Of a stretch of 64,000 bases of DNA, positions 1 through 9,256 are shown in pieces. Both the position numbers and the translations under genes were made by a program. Below the pieces are notes generated by a model that worked only from the letters and a program-made list of their open reading frames with translations, ran no database searches and had not been told where the DNA came from. Source of the DNA: Nitrospirota bacterium (GTDB taxonomy: Bacteria > Nitrospirota > Thermodesulfovibrionia > Thermodesulfovibrionales > UBA6898); contig JACRLO010000015.1 in assembly GCA_016235245.1 (NCBI GenBank), positions 43,646 through 107,645 on the forward strand. Direction: 5' to 3'. Numbering within the stretch: position 1 is the stretch's first letter; each line of letters begins with the position of its first letter.

Positions 1-1248
1 GCGCTTTCGGACGCCGTGCTTATTCAGCAGCTTGGTACGCAGGCATATGCCGTGGTCCCGCTCATCGCCCGTGACAAGGTCATCGGTCTGATCTGGGTGG
101 ACAATTATTTTAACCGTAAAGCGGTTACCGACGAGGACATGCAATTCCTCGCAAGTTTTTCAAACCAGATTGCGTCTGCCATTGAGAGTGCGCGCCTGTA
201 TGAGCAGATGACCATGGCTGAGCAGCAGCTCGAGAATATCTTTGAATCCATGTCTGACATGGTCTATTTTAACAGCAGCGACTATGTCGTAAAGAGGGTG
301 AACAAGGCAGTCATAAACAGACTCGGACTTTCTTCAGAGCAGATACTCGGCAAAAAATGCTACGAACTGTTTCATGGGACAAGCGAGCCTCTGGGGAAGT
401 GCCCCCATCACAAGACCGTCAACACCATGAAGGCCTACGTTGAAGAGCTCGATGAGCCCCATCTGGGCGGCACATTCCTCACCTCAAGTTCTCCGATATT
501 TGATACGAGCGGAGAGTTTATCGGCTCTGTGCATGTCGTCCGTGATATTACCGAACTGAAGCAGCTGCAGGAAAAAGTGGGTATGTCCGAAAAAATGGCT
601 GCGCTGGGCGAAGTTGCTGCCAAAGTTGCCCATGAGATCAGGAATCCGCTTGTTTCCGTCGGCGGGTTTGCAAAGCGTCTTGAGAAGAAGCTTGACGGGA
701 ATCTCAAAGAGTATGCCGGGATCATTGTAAAAGAAGTATCCCGGCTTGAAGGCATTCTCAGGGAGATCCTCGGTTTTGTAAAAGAGGTGAGGCTTGCCCG
801 TGAGCTGGTGGGCATGAACGATATTGTTGATGATATTATTCAGCTTATGCAGTCTGATATGAGTGAGCGCGGGATCAGCCTGCAGAGGGAATACCAGGCT
901 GTGCCTGAGATATTTATTGATCCCAACAGGATAAAAGAAGCGATTGTGAACATTATCACCAATGCAATGCAGGCCCTTCAGGGCACGGGTACGATTACGG
1001 TGAGAACCTACGTTAGAGAGGGCAGCGTAGTCCTTGAGGTTCGCGATACAGGAAAGGGTATTCCTGCGGCAGAGATTAACTCTATTTTCAACCCTTTCTT
1101 TACAACCAAATCGTCCGGCACGGGCCTCGGACTGGCGATAACACACCGGATTATACAGGAGCATGACGGACAAATTGAGGTCGAGAGCGAAGTTGATAAA
1201 GGCACAGTCTTCAGAATATCTATACCGATAAAGGAGAAACAAACATGA
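1..1248 (+). CDS. GAF-PAS sensor histidine kinase (5' end outside window)
   Basis: The frame is open from base 1, so the N-terminus is cut by the window edge; the first possible start inside is GTG at 16, but it lies within a GAF domain. Visible order: C-terminal half of a GAF domain (about 10-60, numbered from that GTG), a PAS domain (about 68-185) ending in the usual VRDITE motif, HisKA with H-box AHEIRNP (about 205-212), then HATPase_c with N-box NAMQAL, DTGKGIP and GTGLGLAI. It is a cytosolic two-component kinase. The stop overlaps the ATG of the next gene (ATGA), a single-domain receiver, which is its likely partner. Signal unknown. Confidence 0.93.
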   Translation, partial: ALSDAVLIQQLGTQAYAVVPLIARDKVIGLIWVDNYFNRKAVTDEDMQFLASFSNQIASAIESARLYEQMTMAEQQLENIFESMSDMVYFNSSDYVVKRVNKAVINRLGLSSEQILGKKCYELFHGTSEPLGKCPHHKTVNTMKAYVEELDEPHLGGTFLTSSSPIFDTSGEFIGSVHVVRDITELKQLQEKVGMSEKMAALGEVAAKVAHEIRNPLVSVGGFAKRLEKKLDGNLKEYAGIIVKEVSRLEGILREILGFVKEVRLARELVGMNDIVDDIIQLMQSDMSERGISLQREYQAVPEIFIDPNRIKEAIVNIITNAMQALQGTGTITVRTYVREGSVVLEVRDTGKGIPAAEINSIFNPFFTTKSSGTGLGLAITHRIIQEHDGQIEVESEVDKGTVFRISIPIKEKQT

Positions 1249-1595
1249 AAATTCTCATTGTTGATGATGACCTGAGCATCCTTAGGCTCTACCAGGAAGA
1301 GCTGGAAGAGGAGGGATATCAGATTGTTACTGCAGCAACCGGCAAGGAGGGGCTGTCAAAGTTCGAAGCCGAAGACTTTGATCTGGTGTCGCTGGACATT
1401 CATCTCCCTGATATTGACGGCATCAAGCTGCTCAGACAAATGAAAGAGAAGAAACCGAGAATGCCGATTATTATGTCGACGGCCTATGACTACCGCGATG
1501 ATTTTTCGGTCTGGGCGTCAGAAGCATATCTCGTGAAGTCTGCTGACCTTAGCGAGATGAAGGCAACGATCAAGAAACTTGCAGGAAAGGAATAA
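1245..1595 (+). CDS. Single-domain response regulator (REC only)
   Basis: A 116-residue receiver domain with the acidic pocket DDD at 7-9, phospho-acceptor Asp51 in the LDIHLP segment, and the conserved Lys in LVKS near 95. There is no output domain, so it probably acts through protein contact or phosphotransfer. Its start overlaps the preceding histidine kinase by 4 nt, indicating translational coupling and a cognate pair. Confidence 0.93.
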   Translation: MKILIVDDDLSILRLYQEELEEEGYQIVTAATGKEGLSKFEAEDFDLVSLDIHLPDIDGIKLLRQMKEKKPRMPIIMSTAYDYRDDFSVWASEAYLVKSADLSEMKATIKKLAGKE

Positions 1596-1600
1596 CGTCA

Positions 1601-2797
1601 TTGATTTTAAGACCAACACTGCCGGCATACGGCGGATACACCATAGCGAGGGAAGAGAAGGTCATTCTGATCAAAGGAGCTGTCCCGGGTGAACTCGTTG
1701 ACGTGAATATTGATGAAAGAAAACGTGACTATATGCTTGCGACGGTCACCCAGGTAATAGAACCGTCAGAGTTCAGAGTCGAGCCGAACTGCCCTGTCTT
1801 TGGTATCTGTGGCGGGTGTCATCTGCAGTTTATCGCCTATGAGAAACAGGTGGGCATGAAAGAGGAGGTCCTGGTAGATTCACTGACAAGACTTGGTGGC
1901 ATCGAGGTTCAGCTTTCGCCGTCACTGACCGGTGAGCAGTGGCATTACCGCCATAGAGCCCAATTCAAAGTTTCCCGGGAGGGGACGATCGGTTTCTTCA
2001 GGGAGTCGTCGAGAGATGTGGTAGTATTTGATTCCTGTCCCCTCATGATCGGTCGCATCAACGAACTGCTTCAGCGGATCAGGGAGAATAATCTTGCTTC
2101 CGGCCTCAAAGAGATTCATCTTTCGGTAGGGGATTCTGCCGCTGTCCTGCTGAAGGGAGACCTGGCAGACGTTGAACGGACCGAAGCCTTCAGGGAAGCA
2201 GGAATTGCGAGCATCGCGGTTAACAACAGCCTTATTGAAGGCTCCGGCACGGTTGCGTTTGATTTGAACGGCTTGAACTATACGTTATCTCCGTGGACTT
2301 TTTTCCAGGCGCACTGGAGCCTTAACCTGAAAGTGGCTGAGTATATTACGGGGCTGACTGCTCCGCTGGAAGTGAAAAAAGTGCTGGACCTGTATGCCGG
2401 AGCAGGAAACTTTTCGCTGCCCCTCTCCCGGTATGCAGAAGAGGTAGTGCTGGTAGAGGAGAACCCTTTTGCGGTTGAAGACGGAACCCGGAACCTGAAA
2501 CTCAATGCGCTGAAGAACTGTAAATTCGTAAAATCCTCGGCTGAAAAATACCGGATTCAGAAAAAATTTGATTTGATCATACTTGATCCTCCGCGGCCCG
2601 GCCTGACATCTGAAGTTGTAAAAAAAATACTTGAGACTCCGGCAGATACCATCGTCTATATTTCTTGCAATCCTTCAACGCTTGCAAGGGATTTGAAAAA
2701 GCTGAAAGTAGCGTATGAAATTCAGTCCGTGCAGATGATCGATTTTTTCCCGAATACCTTTCATATAGAGGCTGCAGCCTTTTTAAGGCGAAAATGA
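1601..2797 (+). CDS. rlmD: 23S rRNA (uracil-5-)-methyltransferase, RlmD/RumA family
   Basis: A 398-residue class I SAM methyltransferase with an N-terminal TRAM-like beta domain and a Cys cluster (CPVFGICGGC, about residues 64-73) typical of the [4Fe-4S] RumA/TrmA group. The SAM loop is DLYAGAGNFSLPL, the DPPRPG motif follows, and the catalytic cysteine lies in YISCNPSTLARDL near the C-terminus. The start codon is TTG, 6 nt after the preceding regulator stop. RlmD, RlmC and TrmA are hard to separate by eye; the Fe-S cysteines favour RlmD, which methylates U1939 in E. coli. Confidence 0.88.
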   Translation: MILRPTLPAYGGYTIAREEKVILIKGAVPGELVDVNIDERKRDYMLATVTQVIEPSEFRVEPNCPVFGICGGCHLQFIAYEKQVGMKEEVLVDSLTRLGGIEVQLSPSLTGEQWHYRHRAQFKVSREGTIGFFRESSRDVVVFDSCPLMIGRINELLQRIRENNLASGLKEIHLSVGDSAAVLLKGDLADVERTEAFREAGIASIAVNNSLIEGSGTVAFDLNGLNYTLSPWTFFQAHWSLNLKVAEYITGLTAPLEVKKVLDLYAGAGNFSLPLSRYAEEVVLVEENPFAVEDGTRNLKLNALKNCKFVKSSAEKYRIQKKFDLIILDPPRPGLTSEVVKKILETPADTIVYISCNPSTLARDLKKLKVAYEIQSVQMIDFFPNTFHIEAAAFLRRK

Positions 2798-2844
2798 AGT
2801 AGTGCCCTGTTCATAATCGACATGCGGAAGGAGTTGCCATCAGC

Positions 2845-3330
2845 GTGATAAATGAACCAGCCGGTCTTGAAGAAATCCGGGAGGTGGTCCTCGCTGTTAA
2901 TGATCTTGCTGCACAGGCTCACAAAGAGCTTTATGCTTTTGAGGCCAGCCGCTATCGTATAAGCGGGACGGATCTTTTTGCTTCGCTCCTTTCCGTTTTC
3001 GAAAAAGGCGCTGACCGTCTCCATATCGTAGCGGATTGGGAGAATCTCCTCAGGATTGCTCTCTGGTCACCCGGGAAGCCTCCCCTGTTCGATGTCTTAA
3101 GCCTGCTGAAAAAGTCCGGCGCTGCGGAGGCGGAACTGCAGCCCTTCGGGAAGGCGGAAATCAGCGACCTTCTCCCCTGGCTCTATTACGGCCGGAAATT
3201 TGATATTCTGCGGCGTCTCTGCCATGCAGCCAGGTCAAAGGCTGAAGCTAAGGCCAACAGAAAAGGGATGCACGTTTACTGTCATCTCGTTTCGGATGAA
3301 AGCCGGTGCATCATCGCCAGCAGTCTTTGA
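2845..3330 (+). CDS. Hypothetical protein, 161 aa
   Basis: Starts at GTG 2845. No family recognised. The product is soluble-looking, rich in Leu, Ala and Glu, and mostly helical by composition. It has no signal peptide, membrane segment or metal-binding Cys cluster. A WENLLRIALWSPG stretch sits mid-protein and the C-terminus ends in SSL. It lies between rlmD and a REC-GGDEF gene on the same strand with short gaps, so it may share their transcript. Coding status rests on an intact frame with codon use like its neighbours. Confidence 0.6.
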   Translation: MINEPAGLEEIREVVLAVNDLAAQAHKELYAFEASRYRISGTDLFASLLSVFEKGADRLHIVADWENLLRIALWSPGKPPLFDVLSLLKKSGAAEAELQPFGKAEISDLLPWLYYGRKFDILRRLCHAARSKAEAKANRKGMHVYCHLVSDESRCIIASSL

Positions 3331-3425
3331 AGATGTTGACAAGCCCCGTGCGGGCTGCCAAAAGAGCTTGAATATCTTTTTTTCAATTGTTATGCTTAAA
3401 CGGACTCAGGGGAGGATCTCTATCG

Positions 3426-4382
3426 GTGGCAAAAGCAAAAGTCTTACTTGTTGAAGATGATCCCATACAGGCCTCAGCCACAAAGGATATCCTCCTGAAG
3501 GTAGGATATGAGGTTCTTTGGGCCGAAGACGGGATCAATGCCATTAAGCTGGTGAAGTCGGAAAAACCTGACATCATTCTTCTGGATGTGATTCTGCCCG
3601 GTATGGACGGCTATGAGGTCTGCCGGTGGCTGAAGCTTGATGAAAGCAGTAAAGGTATACCGGTAATTATGCTTACGGTCAAGAAGGAGCTTTCTGACAA
3701 GATCTCCGGGCTGCAGATCGGCGCTGACGATTACCTTCCCAAGCCATACAACGAGCTTGAACTCAATGCCCGCATTTATGCCTCACTCAGGACAAAGGCG
3801 CTTCAGGATGAGCTGAAACTGAAGAATAAACAGCTCGAGGACCTGCTTGACCGGGTCAATTACATGGCGATCACGGACGCACTTACCGGTCTGTACAACA
3901 GACGGCGTTTTCGCGATGTGCTGGTCAGCGAATTTGAACGCGCGAAACGGTATGGCACGCCGTTTTCGCTTATCATGCTGGACATCGATCATTTCAAGAA
4001 GATCAATGACACGTTTGGCCATGATGTGGGAGACGCGGTGTTAAAAGAAGTCTCGGGCATACTGCTGAAGAGCATCAGGGACATTGATACTGCATCCCGT
4101 TATGGCGGCGAGGAGTTTATGGTCATTCTTCCGAATACGGATAAAGTTAATGCCCGGGTTGTTGCCGAACGGATGCGGCAGGAGATAGAGCGTCATGATT
4201 TTGCCGAACTGGACCGAAAGATTTCTGTAAGCATCGGTATTTCAGGAATGCCTGATGCCAAGGTCGAGCATGAAGACAGACTGATCCGCTGTGCAGACTT
4301 TGCCATGTACCGCGCAAAGCAGCTCGGCAGAAACCGAACGGTTACTGCCGAGGCTCTTGAACTTGAATACGTAAAAGAATAG
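3426..4382 (+). CDS. Response regulator with diguanylate cyclase domain (REC-GGDEF)
   Basis: Makes cyclic di-GMP from GTP under phosphorylation control. Receiver domain at about 1-120 (acidic pocket VEDD, phospho-acceptor in ILLDVILPG, Lys in LPKPYN), a short coiled coil (about 122-150), then GGDEF: DALTGLYNRRRF, D-x-DHFKKINDTFGHDVGD, and active site RYGGEEF (the GGEEF variant is catalytically competent in known enzymes). No obvious RxxD I-site five residues before GGEEF. I chose GTG 3426 because GGGGAGGA lies 8-9 nt upstream; an in-frame ATG at 3387 has no such signal and adds 13 poorly matching residues. Confidence 0.92.
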   Translation: MAKAKVLLVEDDPIQASATKDILLKVGYEVLWAEDGINAIKLVKSEKPDIILLDVILPGMDGYEVCRWLKLDESSKGIPVIMLTVKKELSDKISGLQIGADDYLPKPYNELELNARIYASLRTKALQDELKLKNKQLEDLLDRVNYMAITDALTGLYNRRRFRDVLVSEFERAKRYGTPFSLIMLDIDHFKKINDTFGHDVGDAVLKEVSGILLKSIRDIDTASRYGGEEFMVILPNTDKVNARVVAERMRQEIERHDFAELDRKISVSIGISGMPDAKVEHEDRLIRCADFAMYRAKQLGRNRTVTAEALELEYVKE

Positions 4383-4476
4383 CTCTTCCGGTATTGTCTT
4401 TTGTTGTTTTAACCCCGCCTGTGTTTAATACGTAAATTCAGATGCGATATACGGCTCGTCAGGGAGGAAGAGGCTT

Positions 4477-6408
4477 GTGAAAAAAGGAATATATATCGAA
4501 AATACGCCGCTTGAAAAGGCTCTGCAGATTTGGCAGGATACACTGTCTGACCATAGTGCAGGACCGCTGCCTGACGAAACAGTCCCTGTTCACGAAGCTC
4601 TCGGACGGCTGACTGCCGAGGCTGTTTTTGCCCTGGTTTCTTCCCCTTTTTATCATTCTTCTGCAATGGACGGATTTGCCGTAAGATTCAGCGATACGTT
4701 TGGAGCGTCCGAAACTGAACCGAAAAGCCTTTTTATACCGGACGATGCAAGGTATGTCGATACCGGAGACCCGATTCCCGAGGGTTTCAATGCTGTCATC
4801 ATGATCGAAGAAGTGAACCGTATTATGAAGGACGGTCGGGATTCGATCGAGGTCATCAGTCCGACAACCCCCTGGCAGCATGTCAGGGTGATTGGCGAAG
4901 ACATCGTAATTACCGAACTTATCCTCACCGACGGCCACCGGATTCGACCTATTGACATCGGCGCAATGCTGTCGGGTGGCCATACGGAGGTCAAGGTCCG
5001 AAGAAGGCCGAAGGTAGCTGTTATTCCGACAGGGTCAGAGCTTGTTGAGCCGGGTGAGCCTCTTAAAAAGGGTAATATTATTGAATTTAATTCCCGCATA
5101 CTGTCATCGCTGGTCGAGGAGTGGGGAGGTAAACCGATTCGGTTCGGTCCGGTTGCTGATGATATTGACCAGATAACGGAAACGCTCAGAAAAGCCTGTG
5201 AGCTCTATGACGTTATTGTGATTAATGCCGGTTCCTCTGCTGGCTCAGAGGATTTTACCGCACGTGCCATCTCATCACTTGGCACGGTTCTTCTGCATGG
5301 TGTCAACATAAAACCGGGCAAGCCTGTTATCCTGGGCTGGGTTATGGGCAAACCCGTAATCGGCCTGCCTGGATATCCGGTTGCCGCATATCTGACATTC
5401 AATCTGTTCGGCAAAATAGTCATCCATGCCTTGCAGGGTATAGACGTACCGACAATCGAGGTGATGAAGGCAAAGCTGTCGCGGCAGGTCTCCTCTTCGC
5501 TCGGCCAGGAAGAATTCCTCAGGGTAAAGCTCGGCCGGGTAGGTGAGAACCTCATTGCAACACCGGTAAGCAGGGGTGCGGGTATTCTGATGTCTCTGGT
5601 TCGGGCTGACGGCTTTGTGAGGATTCCTGCCATGTCTGAAGGATGCGGCGCAGGGACTGAAGTAGTCGTCGAGATGCTGCGGGGAAAGGATGAGATCGAC
5701 AATACCATCGTATGCATCGGCAGTCACGACAATGCCCTTGATCTGCTTTCAAATCAGCTTAGGAAGGCGTATCCCAAATTTTCACTTTCGTCCGCTCATG
5801 TGGGCTCCATGGGAGGTCTTATAGCGCTGAAGAAAGGGGAGGCCCATATTGCCGGTACGCACATGCTTGATGAGACAACGGGGCAATATAATGTTTCTTT
5901 TTTGCAGAAGTATCTGAAGGACAATAAAATGCTCCTTATCAATCTTGTGTACAGGGAGCAGGGCTTCATGGTAATAAGGGGCAATCCTAAGAATATCAGA
6001 GATTTTGGCGACCTCTTGCGGGACGATGTCTGTTTTATCAACCGGCAGGGAGGGTCCGGCACCCGACTTCTGACAGACAAGCATCTGAAAGAAAAGGGAA
6101 TTTCTCCGGGGCTGATAAAGGGGTATGACCGTGAGGAATATACGCATATGGGAGTCGCATCTGCAGTCCTTACCGGCATTGCTGACACCGGCATGGGCAT
6201 ACTGGCTGCTGCCAATGCGCTGGGGCTGGATTTCATACCCGTTGCAAAGGAGCGATACGATCTGGCTATTCCAAAGGACTTTGTCCCGATGGAGCAGATA
6301 ACTGCGATGCTCGATATTATCAGAAACGATACGGCATTCAGGGTGTCGGTCGAAAAGCTCGGGGGATATGACGTCTCGGATATGGGAACAATAATGTATG
6401 AGTCTTAG
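4477..6408 (+). CDS. moeA: Molybdopterin molybdenumtransferase MoeA fused to a periplasmic-binding-like domain
   Basis: Residues 1-410 are a full MoeA that inserts molybdate into molybdopterin-AMP: SAMDGFAVR, DTGDPIPEGFNAVI, VIPTGSELV, and the MoCF motif NAGSSAGSEDF followed by KPGKP and GLPGYPVAAY. Residues about 415-640 resemble the PBP/LysR-substrate-binding-like domain seen fused to MoeA in many anaerobes (GSHDNALDLL, RQGGSGTRLL, DTGMGILAAA). That domain may sense molybdate or a cofactor intermediate; this is inference. Start is GTG after GGGAGGAAGAGGC. The last 11 nt overlap the following ASKHA gene, so the two are probably cotranscribed. Total 643 aa against about 400 for a plain MoeA. 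Confidence 0.92.
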   Translation: MKKGIYIENTPLEKALQIWQDTLSDHSAGPLPDETVPVHEALGRLTAEAVFALVSSPFYHSSAMDGFAVRFSDTFGASETEPKSLFIPDDARYVDTGDPIPEGFNAVIMIEEVNRIMKDGRDSIEVISPTTPWQHVRVIGEDIVITELILTDGHRIRPIDIGAMLSGGHTEVKVRRRPKVAVIPTGSELVEPGEPLKKGNIIEFNSRILSSLVEEWGGKPIRFGPVADDIDQITETLRKACELYDVIVINAGSSAGSEDFTARAISSLGTVLLHGVNIKPGKPVILGWVMGKPVIGLPGYPVAAYLTFNLFGKIVIHALQGIDVPTIEVMKAKLSRQVSSSLGQEEFLRVKLGRVGENLIATPVSRGAGILMSLVRADGFVRIPAMSEGCGAGTEVVVEMLRGKDEIDNTIVCIGSHDNALDLLSNQLRKAYPKFSLSSAHVGSMGGLIALKKGEAHIAGTHMLDETTGQYNVSFLQKYLKDNKMLLINLVYREQGFMVIRGNPKNIRDFGDLLRDDVCFINRQGGSGTRLLTDKHLKEKGISPGLIKGYDREEYTHMGVASAVLTGIADTGMGILAAANALGLDFIPVAKERYDLAIPKDFVPMEQITAMLDIIRNDTAFRVSVEKLGGYDVSDMGTIMYES

Positions 6409-7894
6409 GCCGCTTGCGTTTGCCCTTGCCCTTGAGCTTCAGCGTCCCTCACCTGAAGATAAGGCTGCCGATGCCGAGCGGCTGATAGAGGCGCTTGCTA
6501 GATTGGGACTCTCCCCTGTATCTATCCCTCTTCCTGTTCTCCGAAGACTTCCTGAAAAACTAAGGGAAAACGATTTTTCCGTGACGGTAGTAATGGGACG
6601 CGACGGTTACGGGTACAGGGTAATTGATATTAACCCGGGGAAAATATACGGCATTGCGCTTGATCTTGGAACCACTACGCTGGAATGTGCACTCTTTGAG
6701 CTGGACACGCAAAAAAGGATTGATGTATCAGAAAGAGAGAACCCTCAGATAGGTTTTGGAGCAGATGTGCTGACCCGTGTTCAGATGGCAATGACAGGGA
6801 AAGGCGCAGACCTGACTGCATTATTGAGAGACGGCGTAAACAGCCTTATTCTGGACATTTGTACGAAGCAGGGCATTCAGAGAAGAGATGTTTATGCAAT
6901 GACCGTTGCCGGAAACACCATTATGTCCCATTTCTTTCTCGGACTTGACGTGAGGAACATCCCCATTACGCCCAATACACCTGCCAATAGCAGCGCCATT
7001 TTTTGTTCGTCAGGTGAAATCAACATTATGATTCATCCCGATGCAATGGTCTACATCCTTCCCAATGCGGGCAGTTATGTCGGTGGTGATATCATAAGCG
7101 GCATACTATATACGGAACTCCATGAACAGGAAGACCCTGTCCTTTTTATGGACGTCGGCACAAATGTGGAGATTACGCTCGGCTGCAGAGACTGGATCAT
7201 GGTCGGCGCCGGAGCGGCCGGTCCGGCGCTTGAAGGCGGGGTGGCTGATATGGGGAAGAAGGCAGAGAGTGGTACGATCAACCGTGTGGAGATAGATCGT
7301 GCTTCCCAAACACCGAAACTGTCCGTTATCGGCGGCGGAGTTCCGGAGGGCATTTGCGGATCAGGGCTTATAGACCTCGTTTCCGAACTCTACGCCTCAG
7401 GAATTATTGATCAGGCCGGCAAGTTCAACAGGGCGGGAAAAGGAGTTGTTATCAAGGACGGGGTGCCGGCCTATCGGCTGTATAAGTCGCCGGAGCGGGA
7501 GCTGACTTTTACCCAGCACGAGCTTCAGAATTTTCTTCGATCCAAAGCTGCCCTGTTCGCTTTTCTGTATGTGTTCCTCAGACTGGTCGGCATGCGGATC
7601 GGTGATATCGGGAAGATCTATATTTCCGGTGCCCTGGGATGCGGCATTAATATCGAAAGTGCGGTGAATATCGGCATGCTCCCTGATATTCAGAGGGATA
7701 ACATTGCGCTTATTGGCAATTCCTCACTGAAAGGTGCTTCCATGATTCTCATTGACAGTTCGAAGATAGAAGCGATTGAACAGATCCGGTCCCTGATAAC
7801 CTATCGGGAGATGAGTGAGGACCCGGACCTTCTGAATGTGTTGCAGGGTGCACTCTTTATCCCTCATACGAATCCGGAGATGCTCAGGGTATAG
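6398..7894 (+). CDS. ASKHA-domain protein (DUF4445/RACo-type), no ferredoxin domain
   Basis: A 498-residue member of the family of reductive activators of corrinoid proteins. The ASKHA ATPase core is visible: phosphate-1 loop ALDLGTTTLECAL (about 88-100), VAGNTIMSHFFLG, NAGSYVGGDIISG, phosphate-2 region DVGTNVEITLG, AGAAGPALEGG and a C-terminal SGALGCGINIESA. Most relatives begin with a [2Fe-2S] ferredoxin domain of about 90 residues; here it is absent, and the N-terminus starts directly in the linker region. It overlaps moeA by 11 nt. No methyltransferase or corrinoid protein is nearby, so its client is unknown. Confidence 0.85.
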   Translation: MSLRPLAFALALELQRPSPEDKAADAERLIEALARLGLSPVSIPLPVLRRLPEKLRENDFSVTVVMGRDGYGYRVIDINPGKIYGIALDLGTTTLECALFELDTQKRIDVSERENPQIGFGADVLTRVQMAMTGKGADLTALLRDGVNSLILDICTKQGIQRRDVYAMTVAGNTIMSHFFLGLDVRNIPITPNTPANSSAIFCSSGEINIMIHPDAMVYILPNAGSYVGGDIISGILYTELHEQEDPVLFMDVGTNVEITLGCRDWIMVGAGAAGPALEGGVADMGKKAESGTINRVEIDRASQTPKLSVIGGGVPEGICGSGLIDLVSELYASGIIDQAGKFNRAGKGVVIKDGVPAYRLYKSPERELTFTQHELQNFLRSKAALFAFLYVFLRLVGMRIGDIGKIYISGALGCGINIESAVNIGMLPDIQRDNIALIGNSSLKGASMILIDSSKIEAIEQIRSLITYREMSEDPDLLNVLQGALFIPHTNPEMLRV

Positions 7895-8417
7895 GATAGA
7901 CTTTATTTCTGATTTCAATCTGCTGTACGTAGTGTCTGAATTCGTGCTCAAAGTGACTGCTGAAGATGCCTTTTTCCAACTGCTCTTTGATCCTTTTTAT
8001 CTGCCAAAACCTTACCTCGTCGATTTCGGTTCTATTGAAACGGATTTCTTCATCGCAGCTGCAGCTGAATGTGCTTACCCGTTCAGACTCGCGATGATTC
8101 CTGAAGAGATACCGGTAGAGGAACTGTAGATCGTGCGGCACGATGCCAAGTTCTTCCCTCATTTCGCGCACTGCGGCAGCATGGATCTCCTCACCGGGAT
8201 TGACATGTCCTCCGACCGACGTATCCCATCTGCCTGGAGCGATATCCTTGTTCATCGAGCGTTTTTGAAGCAGCAGGTCTCCCTGCCTGTTAAAGACCAT
8301 AACATGGACTACGCGGTGAATAAGGGAGGGATCGCGATGCACTTCTGAGCGCGTTGCAAGACCAATTACCCGGTCGTTCGTATCAAGAACTTCGAAGATC
8401 TCCTCATCTGAAGTCAT
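7884..8417 (-). CDS. Nudix hydrolase, IDI/YfcD-like
   Basis: 177 residues with a complete Nudix box (GGHVNPGEEIHAAAVREMREELG, GX5EX7REUXEEXGU pattern, about residues 69-91). The N-terminus has the EVLDTNDRVIG and H-R-V-V-H-V segments shared with type-1 isopentenyl-diphosphate isomerase-like proteins such as YfcD. It probably hydrolyses a nucleoside diphosphate derivative; substrate unknown. It converges with the ASKHA gene, overlapping its 3' end by 11 nt, and lies 1 nt downstream of the REC-PilZ gene on the same strand. Confidence 0.88.
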   Translation of the reverse strand: MTSDEEIFEVLDTNDRVIGLATRSEVHRDPSLIHRVVHVMVFNRQGDLLLQKRSMNKDIAPGRWDTSVGGHVNPGEEIHAAAVREMREELGIVPHDLQFLYRYLFRNHRESERVSTFSCSCDEEIRFNRTEIDEVRFWQIKRIKEQLEKGIFSSHFEHEFRHYVQQIEIRNKVYPIP

Positions 8418-8418
8418 A

Positions 8419-9102
8419 TCAGGCTAGTTGTTCTGTCCGATTGGCAATAAAGGTATCAATGCCGTTTTTGTATTCGGGATCTAGATAGCGGAAACGAACG
8501 CCGTAGCGCAATGTATCGGCACTATGGTCTGTCCGCATGACCTCAGCGTCCGTTACGATTTTTCCAACGCCGGGAAGGAAAAAGGAACAGGACAACAGAT
8601 TGCCCTTTTCAAGCCTCTTGTCTGTCTCGATCATGATTCCCGTGGAACTGATATCATGGGAAGAGCAGAAGAATGGTTCATGGTCCAGACTGCCTTTGAT
8701 CGATATGCTGATGAGAACCCGGCAGCCTTGTCTTAGCGGAATAGCCAGGAATTTAGTAACCTGTTCTGTCAGCTGGCCGGAATGAAATGGTTTTGTGATA
8801 TGGGCATTTGCGCCGCAGTGCGTGGCGCGCGCTACGCAGTCAGGATTGTTGCTACAGGTCATAATGATCGATACCTGCCGGAGGTCCGGGTCTTTCCGTA
8901 TCAGGGAGCAGAGTTTATCTCCGCCCATGTCAGGGAGGTCAAGAGATATGACCATGAGGTCTACCTGATGCGCCTTATGCAGCGACAGAGCCTCGTGACC
9001 TGTCGATGCGGTAAATATCTGAAAACTCACCCTGTTGAGGACAGTCTTTCCTCGTTCGTGCATTTCCTCCAGATTGTCTACGATAAGAATCTTATGTTTC
9101 AT
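8419..9102 (-). CDS. Response regulator with PilZ output domain
   Basis: 227 residues. Receiver domain at about 1-120; phospho-acceptor Asp in VISLDLPDMGG, conserved Lys in ITKPFHS. A C-terminal PilZ domain follows (about 128-220) with both cyclic-di-GMP signatures: RxxxR (RQGCR) and DxSxxG (DISSTG). It is therefore a likely c-di-GMP effector also gated by phosphorylation, which fits the REC-GGDEF protein 5 kb upstream. No kinase is adjacent. Transcribed divergently from the lytic transglycosylase gene. Confidence 0.9.
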   Translation of the reverse strand: MKHKILIVDNLEEMHERGKTVLNRVSFQIFTASTGHEALSLHKAHQVDLMVISLDLPDMGGDKLCSLIRKDPDLRQVSIIMTCSNNPDCVARATHCGANAHITKPFHSGQLTEQVTKFLAIPLRQGCRVLISISIKGSLDHEPFFCSSHDISSTGIMIETDKRLEKGNLLSCSFFLPGVGKIVTDAEVMRTDHSADTLRYGVRFRYLDPEYKNGIDTFIANRTEQLA

Positions 9103-9221
9103 GTCGTAATTTTAGCATGAAAACGCTGCGATTTTTCCGATTACGATGCGCAAAACAGTTAAAGTGAATATAATACAATTTCCCGTAACCCACTGATAAA
9201 GCATACAATAGGGCCGAAATA

Positions 9222-9250
9222 TTGACTCGCTATAGTATCCGTGCTAACAT
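9222..9250 (+). promoter_or_regulatory. Sigma-70-like promoter of the lytic transglycosylase gene
   Basis: TTGACT (9222-9227), 17-nt spacer, TAACAT (9245-9250). The ATG begins 7 nt after the -10 box and there is no Shine-Dalgarno sequence, so a leaderless transcript is expected. Confidence 0.6.
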
Positions 9251-9256
9251 GTATCT

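Noticed and set aside
484..1242. Long minus-strand frame opposite the sensor kinase
   Set aside because: Antisense shadow of a clear kinase gene; no domain, start signal or plausible protein composition.
5205..5727. Overlapping minus-strand frames opposite moeA
   Set aside because: Shadows of the MoeA reading frame; the plus-strand protein is diagnostic.
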